Positions 16,349 through 22,965 of a stretch of 42,999 nucleotides of DNA are shown here, piece after piece. The number at the start of each line of letters is the position of its first letter. The stretch's first letter is position 1. The position numbers were made by a program, and so were the translations under genes. The stretch covers positions 1 through 42,999 of the forward strand of contig CALAZI010000053.1 in NCBI GenBank assembly GCA_937895955.1. Reading direction: 5' to 3'. The notes beneath the pieces are model-generated. The model did no database searches, had not been told where the DNA came from, and saw only the letters and a program-made list of their open reading frames with translations. The stretch comes from an uncultured Alphaproteobacteria bacterium. Its GTDB lineage: Bacteria; Pseudomonadota; Alphaproteobacteria; Caulobacterales; Parvularculaceae.

Positions 16349-17179
16349 ATGACCTACGCCTGCTTCACGGTCGAAATCGCCGATCATATCGCGCATCTCC
16401 GACTTAACCGGCCTGAAAAAGCGAATTCGATGATCCCGGAATTCTGGCGGGAATTTCCTGAGGCGATCGACAAAATATCGAGCGAAGCCTCGGCGCGGGT
16501 CATTGTCATATCTTCCGAGGGCAAGCATTTCACCGCCGGCATGGACATTGCGGTATTCATGTCGGGCGGGCTCGACGGCGACGCGGCGAACGCCCATGTG
16601 TCGGCGGAGGCGTTTCGTCATAAAATTCTCGCGCTGCAGGAAACGTTCAACTGCCTGGAACGCGCGCGGCAGCCGGCGCTCGCCGCCATCCAGGGCGGCG
16701 CGATCGGCGCCGGCGTCGATCTCGCCACCGCCTGCGATTGCCGTTACGCTTCCGAAGATGCGTTTTTCGCCGTCCAGGAAACGGCGATCGGCATGACGGC
16801 CGATGTCGGCACGTTTCCGCGCCTTGTGAAAGTCATCCCTGAGGGCTGGGCGCGCCAGATGGCTTATACGGCGGAGCGAGTGCCGGCGGCCAAAGCGAAA
16901 GAGATCGGGCTCGTCAATGAAGTGTACCCTTCTCACGAGGCCTTGCTTGACGGCGTGATGGACATTGCTCGCCGCATCGCGACGCACTCTCCCCTGGCCG
17001 TGACAGGTTGCAAGCGGCAAGCGAATTACGCACGCGATCATACGACGGCGCAAGCGCTGGACTACATTGCGCTCTGGAATGCGGCGATGCTGAGGCCGGA
17101 CGATATTAAAGAAGCGTTCATCGCAAAATCCGAGAAAAGGCCGCCGCGCTTTGATGAATTGAATGCGCTAAGCTCGTAA
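16349..17179 (+). CDS. crotonase-family enzyme, dienoyl-CoA isomerase-like
   Basis: 276 aa, enoyl-CoA hydratase/isomerase superfamily. The oxyanion-hole segment SSEGKHFTAGMDIAVF and QGGAIGAGVDLATACDCRYA are clear. Three acidic residues match those of mammalian delta3,5-delta2,4-dienoyl-CoA isomerase: Asp in GAGVDL, Glu in FAVQETAIG and Asp in MTADVGTFPRL. This suggests isomerisation of dienoyl-CoA in oxidation of unsaturated fatty acids rather than simple hydration (inference). AAAGGAG precedes the ATG. It has no obvious partner genes nearby. Confidence 0.9.
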   Translation: MTYACFTVEIADHIAHLRLNRPEKANSMIPEFWREFPEAIDKISSEASARVIVISSEGKHFTAGMDIAVFMSGGLDGDAANAHVSAEAFRHKILALQETFNCLERARQPALAAIQGGAIGAGVDLATACDCRYASEDAFFAVQETAIGMTADVGTFPRLVKVIPEGWARQMAYTAERVPAAKAKEIGLVNEVYPSHEALLDGVMDIARRIATHSPLAVTGCKRQANYARDHTTAQALDYIALWNAAMLRPDDIKEAFIAKSEKRPPRFDELNALSS

Positions 17180-17304
17180 ATTCGCCGGCATCGGGACCCA
17201 AACGCCGGGATCCGCTATAATTGCAGGCTCGATTTTTACGTCACTTTTACTAAAAGCGCGTAGGTTTTTCCACGGTTGGCTGGCAACGCCGGGAGCGGGG
17301 AGCA

Positions 17305-17574
17305 GTGGAAACTTTCACCGACATATTTTCCATCGTGCTGCTGCTTATTTCACTGACGATCTTCGTCATGCGCTTCATCCGTTCGGAACCGCCTATCCTG
17401 CCCTATCTCATCATCGCCTGCACTTGCGCCGTCGGACATGAGCTTGGCCGCAGCGGCGGCGGTCTCGGCGCCGCGATGTTGCTTATCAGCGCGACATTTC
17501 TGTTTGCCGGATGCGTTTTCTATCCGCATATTCGTCATCTTTCGGGGCGCAAGACGAGTGCGCGCGAAAATTAG
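17305..17574 (+). CDS. small membrane protein (possibly XrtV-accessory-like)
   Basis: 89 aa, with hydrophobic segments at about 7-23, 32-47 and 53-73, and a short basic tail. The start is GTG at 17305 with GGGGAG upstream. The pattern METFTDIFSIVLLLISL ... RSEPPILPYLIIACTCAVGHELGR loosely recalls small accessory proteins of exosortase V systems in sphingomonads, but the match is weak and no exosortase gene is in this window. Function otherwise unknown. Confidence 0.65.
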   Translation: METFTDIFSIVLLLISLTIFVMRFIRSEPPILPYLIIACTCAVGHELGRSGGGLGAAMLLISATFLFAGCVFYPHIRHLSGRKTSAREN

Positions 17575-17624
17575 CGTCTCATAAAAGCCGCAAGAATTTC
17601 GCCTAAATTCCCAGCATTCGCCTT

Positions 17625-17664
17625 CGCTCCGTCAAAACGGAGCTTGACCCTGGACGCTCCGTCA
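17625..17664 (+). repeat. short direct and inverted repeat upstream of creD
   Basis: The 11-mer CGCTCCGTCAA occurs at 17625 and again at 17654. The first copy also pairs with an inverted ACGGAGC (17637-17643) to form a 7-bp hairpin with a 4-nt loop. It lies 20-60 bp upstream of the creD start. It may be an operator or leader structure; no T-tract follows. Confidence 0.4.
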
Positions 17665-17683
17665 ACATGTTCAGGGGACCCTC

Positions 17684-19048
17684 ATGACCCGCTTCGCCGC
17701 GCCGGCGCGCTCACTCGGACTGAAGCTCATCCTCATCGGCGCTCTCGCCTTTGTTTTGTGGATTCCGTGCATTTTGATCTACGCTCTCGTCTGGGAGCGG
17801 TCGACGCGCGCGGACGGGGTTCGCGCTGAAATCCACGATCTCGCCGGCGGCGCGCAAACCGTCAGCGGTCCAATCATTCTCGTTCCCGCCCTCGTCGACA
17901 CCGGCGCGAAAACGTCGGCCGGCGCCCCTGTGACGCGGCGCATTACAGTCGCCTTCACGCCGCAATCGCTGAAGATCGACGGATCCGCAAAGGCCTCGAT
18001 CCGGACGCGGTCGATCTTCGATGCAACGGTATACGACGCCGATCTTGTTCTAAGCGGCGAATTCGGCGCGCTCGCCCCGCCGCGCATCAATGACGGCGTC
18101 GCCGCCTATTTCTGGGAGGATGCTGAGCTTTTCGTCAAACTCGCCGGCGAGCGCTCGCTCAACGGCGTTCGCGCCAATCCGTCTCTTTCGGTGAACGGAA
18201 AGCCCCATGGCGGCAAATTTGAGCCCGGCGTCAGCTTCGAGGCTGACGGCGATCGCATTGACGAGGCCGTGAGCGGCGTCAGGATAGCTCTTCCGATCGA
18301 CGACCCGGCGGCAGGGTTGAGTTTCGAGATGGCATTGCCGCTTTCCGGCGGCGGTTCGATCCGCTTCGCCCCAGTCGGCGAAGAGACGACAGTCGCATTC
18401 GCTTCGGACTGGCCGCATCCGTCATTCCAGGGAGCGCGGCTCCCCGATGCGCGAACGATTTCAGGCGACGGTTTTTCAGCCGAGTGGCGCATTCCCTATC
18501 TCGCGCGCAGCCTGCCGAGAAGCTTCATCGCCGATCACGGCCTCCGCTCCCTGGACGACGGCAAGACCTTCGGCGTCAGCTTCATGTCGACCGACAGCCC
18601 CTATCAAAGCGTCAATCGCGCGCTCAAATACGCGCTATTGTTCCTCGGCGTCGTATTCCTGACCTTTTTTCTGATTGAGGCGACGATGGGCGGCCGGGCG
18701 CACCCGGCCCAATACATCCTGCTGGGCCTTGCGCAAGTCATCTTCTACCTGCTCGTTCTCGCCTTCGCCGAACATATCGGCCTCGAGACCGCCTTCATTG
18801 GCGCGGCGGCGGCGACGGTCTGTCTCTCGGGCGTCTACGCCGCGACGGTATTTCACAGTCTCTGGCGCGGGCTTGTCGCCCTCCTCGCCTTTTCAGGAGC
18901 CTATGGTCTGATATATCTCCTCATGAAATCAGAGGATTACGCTCTTCTGATCGGTTCGGTCGCGGCGTTCGGCGCGATTGCGCTGACGATGGCCGTCACG
19001 CGCAATCTGGACTGGTATGGCGGGCGTATGAAAGAAGACCGCGCGTAA
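17684..19048 (+). CDS. creD: inner-membrane protein CreD family
   Basis: 454 aa, the usual CreD length. One N-terminal transmembrane segment (about 12-34) precedes a large periplasmic domain (about 35-305), followed by five or six C-terminal helices (FLGVVFLTFFLIEATMGG, ILLGLAQVIFYLLVLAFAEHIG, and so on). Family signatures are GPIILVPAL, FMSTDSPYQSVNRALKYALLF, and LAFAEHIGLETAFIGAAAA. In E. coli CreD belongs to the CreBC regulon and affects envelope integrity and colicin and beta-lactam responses; here no creBC genes are adjacent. CAGGGGAC precedes the ATG. sdhB starts 31 bp downstream, so it may be co-transcribed with creD. Confidence 0.93.
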   Translation: MTRFAAPARSLGLKLILIGALAFVLWIPCILIYALVWERSTRADGVRAEIHDLAGGAQTVSGPIILVPALVDTGAKTSAGAPVTRRITVAFTPQSLKIDGSAKASIRTRSIFDATVYDADLVLSGEFGALAPPRINDGVAAYFWEDAELFVKLAGERSLNGVRANPSLSVNGKPHGGKFEPGVSFEADGDRIDEAVSGVRIALPIDDPAAGLSFEMALPLSGGGSIRFAPVGEETTVAFASDWPHPSFQGARLPDARTISGDGFSAEWRIPYLARSLPRSFIADHGLRSLDDGKTFGVSFMSTDSPYQSVNRALKYALLFLGVVFLTFFLIEATMGGRAHPAQYILLGLAQVIFYLLVLAFAEHIGLETAFIGAAAATVCLSGVYAATVFHSLWRGLVALLAFSGAYGLIYLLMKSEDYALLIGSVAAFGAIALTMAVTRNLDWYGGRMKEDRA

Positions 19049-19079
19049 AAAGCGCGACGGGCGATGGAGCGGATGTACA

Positions 19080-19892
19080 ATGGCGCAATTGACCTTGCCG
19101 AAAAATTCGGCGGTTCAGAAAAAGGGAAAGACGCATGCGGCGCCTGCCGGCGCCGAAAAGACCGTCACCTTCAAGGTCTATCGCTATGATCCGGCCTCGC
19201 CCGACAATCCGCGACTCGACACATTTGAAATCGACGCGGCCGGCGTGTCGATGGTCCTCGACGGCCTGATCAAGATCAAGAATGAAGTCGATGCTTCATT
19301 ATCGTTCCGGCGTTCGTGTCGTGAAGGCGTTTGCGGCTCTTGCGCCATGAACATCAACGGCGCGAACACGCTCGCCTGCACGAAAGGCATGGACGAATGC
19401 GAAGGCGGCGAAATCGTCGTCTATCCCCTGCCGCATCAACCGGTCGTGCGCGATCTCGTCACCGATCTGTCGAATTTTTTCCGTCAACACGCTTATATCG
19501 AGCCCTTTCTGCAAGCGGACAATGCGAACAAGGAGAGGGAGTTTCTGCAATCGCCGGAGGAGCGCAAGAAACTTGACGGGCTCTATGAATGCATCCTTTG
19601 CGCTTGCTGCTCTACGTCATGTCCGTCTTACTGGTGGAACGGGGACAAGAACGGCGAGGAGGAATATCTGGGACCTGCCGCGTTGCTGCAGGCCTATCGT
19701 TGGCTCGCCGATAGTCGCGACGAAGAAACGAACAACCGTCTCGACAAGCTTGAAGACGAGTTCAAGCTTTATCGCTGCCACACCATCATGAACTGCGCGC
19801 AGGTTTGTCCGAAGGGACTTAACCCGGCGAAAGCGATCGCCGAAATCAAAAAAATGATGGTCAATCGGCCCGCAAAAGAACCGGCGCGCTGA
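19080..19892 (+). CDS. sdhB: succinate dehydrogenase iron-sulfur subunit
   Basis: 270 aa, electron-transfer subunit of complex II. The [2Fe-2S] site is SCREGVCGSCAMNINGANTL plus the following cysteine; the [4Fe-4S] and [3Fe-4S] ligands are in CILCACCSTSCPSYWW and CHTIMNCAQVCPKGLNP. It has a 25-residue Lys/Ala-rich N-terminal extension before the core. The gene is separated from sdhCDA by five genes, so it needs another promoter or read-through from creD. The next gene, DUF389-OmpA, begins at the base after its stop (TGATTG). Confidence 0.97.
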   Translation: MAQLTLPKNSAVQKKGKTHAAPAGAEKTVTFKVYRYDPASPDNPRLDTFEIDAAGVSMVLDGLIKIKNEVDASLSFRRSCREGVCGSCAMNINGANTLACTKGMDECEGGEIVVYPLPHQPVVRDLVTDLSNFFRQHAYIEPFLQADNANKEREFLQSPEERKKLDGLYECILCACCSTSCPSYWWNGDKNGEEEYLGPAALLQAYRWLADSRDEETNNRLDKLEDEFKLYRCHTIMNCAQVCPKGLNPAKAIAEIKKMMVNRPAKEPAR

Positions 19893-21530
19893 TTGAGCGA
19901 CCGACCGAAAGCTTCGCCCTTCGGTTTGCTGGACGCCAGGCCGGCCAAAGCCGTCATCCGGCTTTGGCGGCGCATGGCCGGCAATATCGATCATAATGAA
20001 GTTGTTAGGGAAGTTGTCGACGACGGCTCGTTCACCGGGCGCTACGCCTTTATGATCGCTATGGCGTGCGGGATCGCAACGCTTGGCCTGCTGCTGTCCT
20101 CGCCAGCGGTCATTATCGGCGCCATGCTGATCTCGCCGCTGATGGGACCGATCGTAAAACTCGGCTTCTCGCTCAGCATTTTCGATCTGAAAGCTATGCG
20201 CACCGCGCTAATGACGCTTGGCGTCGGCGTCTTCCTAGCGCTTGCGATATCGTACGGCATCGTGAAGTTTTCGCCGCTGACGCAGGCGACGCCGGAAATC
20301 ATCGCACGCACAAGGCCGAATCTGTTTGACCTGCTTGTCGCCGTTTTTTCCGGCCTTGCTGGCGGATACGCCGTCATCAATCGCAAAGGCGCCACGATTG
20401 TCGGCGTGGCGATCGCGACGGCGTTGATGCCGCCGCTGGCCGTTGTCGGATACGGACTTGCCTCCCAGTCAGGGGCAATCGCATCGGGGGCGGCTTTTCT
20501 GTTCATGACCAATTTGCTTGCAATATCATTGACCGTTTCCATGATCGCGACATTTTACGGTTTCGGCGTCGAACATGCGCGAAAGACGGCTGGCTGGCAG
20601 GCGCTTCTCATAATCGCCGTATTCGCCGCCCTGTCAGTTCCGCTGGGCATCAGCCTAAGAAAAATTGCGTTTGAGGCGCGCATCACGGCGCTTGCCCAAT
20701 CGGCGGCCGAAGCCTTCTATGACGGATCGGAAAACCGTTTCAGCGATTTTTCCATTCGCTTTGATCCCAACGATGCGATCAGCATCGATGCGACGGTATT
20801 GACAAAAGACTTTGACGACAGCGCGGAGGAAAGGCTCGCGGCGCACATTGCTGAACGCCTTAACGCCCCTGTCGCGCTCAATCTGGATCAAGTGCTGGTC
20901 GACCAGGCGCGAGCGATTGACTCAGCTGAAATCCTACGCCTTACGCAGCAGAATATCGCCGCACCTTTGCAAGCCCAGATCGCGGAAATGAATCGGCGCG
21001 ACCTGGCGGCGCAGGAAATTCGAAATGCCGCTTCCTTCGCAATCGATTCGCTTAACGTCGACGATGAGGCGAGAGCGGCGACGATCGCCGCCGCGCCGAG
21101 CAGGGACATTTCGCTTGCGGGCTATCGCGAAATGGAGGCGGAGCTTGGCCGCCGTTTCACGAACTGGCGCATTCGCGTTCGCCCAGCCCCTCAGGCGCTG
21201 CCCCCTCTCTTTTTCGAGACGGGCGGCGTAACGCTGTCGACGGCGAGTCTTGAAGATCTGGAAACGATCTTTTGGGCGCTTGATCGGTGGGGCGTCGACG
21301 AAGTGACCGTTGTCGGATACGCAAGCACGGCCGGCGCTCTTCAGCGTTTCGATAATCGCCAACTCGCTTTCAGGCGCGCCGAAACGGTGAGCGCGCTGTT
21401 CGAAGAGCGCAGCGTCAATGCGGAGGCGATCGGCGAATACCAATCCTATCGCCAATCGGCGAAGGAACGCGAACTCGGTCTCGCCAATTTCCAACGCGTC
21501 GACATTCGCATTACGAACAGCGTAAATTAG
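19893..21530 (+). CDS. DUF389 membrane protein with C-terminal OmpA-like domain
   Basis: 545 aa. Residues about 45-265 form a DUF389 multi-helix membrane domain (VIIGAMLISPLMGPIVKLG, ATIVGVAIATALMPPLAVVGYG, FLFMTNLLAISLTVSMIATF). A helical, probably periplasmic linker follows (about 270-430). The C-terminus from about 436 looks like an OmpA/MotB-type peptidoglycan-binding domain: LFFETGGVTLSTASLEDLE, VTVVGYASTAG, NRQLAFRRAETVSALFEE and LANFQRVDIRI. DUF389 function is unknown. The start TTG at 19893 directly follows the sdhB stop, suggesting translational coupling; an internal ATG at 19974 is a less likely alternative. Confidence 0.85.
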   Translation: MSDRPKASPFGLLDARPAKAVIRLWRRMAGNIDHNEVVREVVDDGSFTGRYAFMIAMACGIATLGLLLSSPAVIIGAMLISPLMGPIVKLGFSLSIFDLKAMRTALMTLGVGVFLALAISYGIVKFSPLTQATPEIIARTRPNLFDLLVAVFSGLAGGYAVINRKGATIVGVAIATALMPPLAVVGYGLASQSGAIASGAAFLFMTNLLAISLTVSMIATFYGFGVEHARKTAGWQALLIIAVFAALSVPLGISLRKIAFEARITALAQSAAEAFYDGSENRFSDFSIRFDPNDAISIDATVLTKDFDDSAEERLAAHIAERLNAPVALNLDQVLVDQARAIDSAEILRLTQQNIAAPLQAQIAEMNRRDLAAQEIRNAASFAIDSLNVDDEARAATIAAAPSRDISLAGYREMEAELGRRFTNWRIRVRPAPQALPPLFFETGGVTLSTASLEDLETIFWALDRWGVDEVTVVGYASTAGALQRFDNRQLAFRRAETVSALFEERSVNAEAIGEYQSYRQSAKERELGLANFQRVDIRITNSVN

Positions 21531-21563
21531 GGATCAGTTCCGCTAAGGCGCCGAGGAGCAGAC

Positions 21564-21929
21564 TTAATCGCTGCATGGAAACCGCCTGGAAAAACCTTCG
21601 AGGATGACGCGCGGTGCGGCGGCGTCTCTTTCCCCAGGCGGGGCTTTTTCCAACAAGTCCAAGACATCTTGCATTGAATAGCCTTTGCCGCGCGGCGGGC
21701 AAAAAAGCGTCGTCTCGCCCCGGGCCTGCAGCGACTGTTGGTAAGCCGCCGCGCCTTCGACAACGCCTTGCAGATAAAAAGTGAGCGCATGCGCTTCGGC
21801 CCGCGCGGAAAATGATCCTGACTTTGCGCGCTCCATGATCGCCAGCGCGTCGGCGGCGCTCAAATCGTCCGCGGCGGCGGGGGCGACAGAAAGAAAGACG
21901 CATTGGGAAATCAGCAAAATTTTTTTCAT
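21564..21929 (-). CDS. secreted Rap1a/Tai-like small protein
   Basis: 121 aa with a signal peptide (MKKILLISQCVFLSVAPAAA). The mature part has the pattern of the Rap1a/Tai domain: FYLQGVVEGAAAYQQSL, LFCPPRGKGYSMQDVLDLLEK and the C-terminal GFSRRFPC. Paired cysteines likely form a disulfide. Named members are immunity proteins against amidase toxins of type VI systems, but many chromosomal orphans exist and no toxin or secretion gene is nearby, so immunity is not established. TGGAGC precedes the ATG. It is divergent from the DUF2975 gene and shares the AT-rich promoter region with it. Confidence 0.75.
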   Translation of the reverse strand: MKKILLISQCVFLSVAPAAADDLSAADALAIMERAKSGSFSARAEAHALTFYLQGVVEGAAAYQQSLQARGETTLFCPPRGKGYSMQDVLDLLEKAPPGERDAAAPRVILEGFSRRFPCSD

Positions 21930-21959
21930 ACGGCGCTCCAGATGACGAAAAATGAATGA

Positions 21960-22008
21960 TTGACATTTATAAATTAAACTTTTACTTTAATATTTACAAG
22001 TAATATTT
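21960..22008 (+). promoter_or_regulatory. AT-rich promoter/operator region of the DUF2975-XRE module
   Basis: A nearly pure AT tract stands out from the GC-rich surroundings. It contains TTGACA (21960-21965) with TACTTT 17 bp downstream, an inverted repeat TTACTT-N10-AAGTAA (21982-22003), and a direct repeat TAATATTT at 21988 and 22001. Such symmetry next to a gene pair that encodes a small XRE regulator suggests an autoregulatory operator (inference). Confidence 0.5.
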
Positions 22009-22018
22009 GGTCCAAACG

Positions 22019-22555
22019 ATGCCGCATCTGCGCCCCTCGACCCGCTTCGCCGCGCTTCTCGCGCATGTCACACTCCTCGCCGCGCTTTTATTGCCGCTTT
22101 CCGCTCTGGCGGTTTTTGCGTTCTGGGACGCCCTTGCTCCCTTTGCTGCGAAAAACCTTCATTATCAGTTCGACCTGAAAGCGCTTGATCTTCCCGCCCG
22201 TCTCGCGGTTGTCGCCGTATTGCTTTCAACCGCCGCAATTGAGGCTTTCGGTTTGCTGGGCTTGCGGCGGACGTTTCTTGAGGCGGCGCAGGGCCGCGCC
22301 TTTTCCGATAAAGCCGTCAACGGTTTTCGGCGCTTCGCGTGGGTTTCACTTGTTACGGTTTTTACGACAGTCATCCAGCGCACGCTGCTGACTGTCATTT
22401 TTTCCCTCAATGATTCGGCGCAAGGGGGAATATTGTCGGTCCAATTTGGGTCAGGCGAGGCGAAAACTTTTTTCACGGCTATGCTTCTCGTTTTCACCGC
22501 TCAGATTTTCGCTGAGGCAAAACGCGCAAAAGATGAAAATGACGCATTCTTGTGA
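22019..22555 (+). CDS. DUF2975 membrane protein
   Basis: 178 aa with four transmembrane helices (about 12-38, 57-82, 98-124, 142-160), matching the DUF2975 family, which typically occurs next to a small XRE regulator as here. The motif FLEAAQGRAFSDKAVNGFRRFAWVSL in the cytosolic loop between helices 2 and 3 is typical. The ATG at 22019 lacks an obvious ribosome binding site; a TTG at 22007 is also possible. Its 3' end lies 11 bp before the regulator start. Function unknown. Confidence 0.85.
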   Translation: MPHLRPSTRFAALLAHVTLLAALLLPLSALAVFAFWDALAPFAAKNLHYQFDLKALDLPARLAVVAVLLSTAAIEAFGLLGLRRTFLEAAQGRAFSDKAVNGFRRFAWVSLVTVFTTVIQRTLLTVIFSLNDSAQGGILSVQFGSGEAKTFFTAMLLVFTAQIFAEAKRAKDENDAFL

Positions 22556-22566
22556 CGAGGCGGCGA

Positions 22567-22788
22567 ATGAAAATCATCGTCAACCTTGATGTCATGCTCG
22601 CACGTCGAAAGATGCGCCTTAAGGAATTGGCGGCGGCGATAGGCGTCACCGAACAAGCGCTGTCGATGATCAAGACCAATAAGGTGAAGGGCGTGCGCTT
22701 CGATACGTTGATGAAGATTTGCGACATTCTCGACTGCCAGCCGGGCGATATTCTTGAGTTTTCAAGGGGCGAAAAAGATGAAACATAA
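22567..22788 (+). CDS. small XRE/Cro-type transcriptional regulator
   Basis: 73 aa, a single helix-turn-helix domain of the YozG-like HTH_26 type: MKIIVNLDVMLARRKMRLKE, LAAAIGVTEQALSMIKTNKV and FDTLMKICDILDCQPGDILE. It probably represses the operon through the AT-rich operator upstream of DUF2975. The ATG at 22567 has GAGG at a suitable distance; an earlier GTG overlapping the DUF2975 stop would add five residues. It overlaps the next small gene by 11 bp. Confidence 0.92.
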   Translation: MKIIVNLDVMLARRKMRLKELAAAIGVTEQALSMIKTNKVKGVRFDTLMKICDILDCQPGDILEFSRGEKDET

Positions 22789-22957
22789 AAGAGCCGTCGT
22801 TATCCTTTCCTCGATTGCTCTTCTGCAGGCTTGCGAAAGTCTTGATCTTTCCAGGACGGCGGAAGGCGTTGACGAGAGCCAACGCCGCGCGGAATGTTAC
22901 AAGCAATATCGAACGCTCTGTCCGAAGATTGACGAGCTTAGGGCTGACCGTCGCTGA
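22778..22957 (+). CDS. very small putative lipoprotein
   Basis: 59 aa. MKHKRAVVILSSIALLQAC is a lipoprotein-type signal with the candidate lipid-bearing cysteine at residue 19 (LQAC, slightly non-standard). The mature part is about 40 residues, charged, with two cysteines (AECYKQYRTLCPKIDE) that may form a disulfide. AAGGGGCG lies upstream of the ATG. It overlaps the end of the XRE gene, so it is the third member of the DUF2975-XRE operon. No family recognised. Confidence 0.7.
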   Translation: MKHKRAVVILSSIALLQACESLDLSRTAEGVDESQRRAECYKQYRTLCPKIDELRADRR

Positions 22958-22965
22958 ACAGACAA

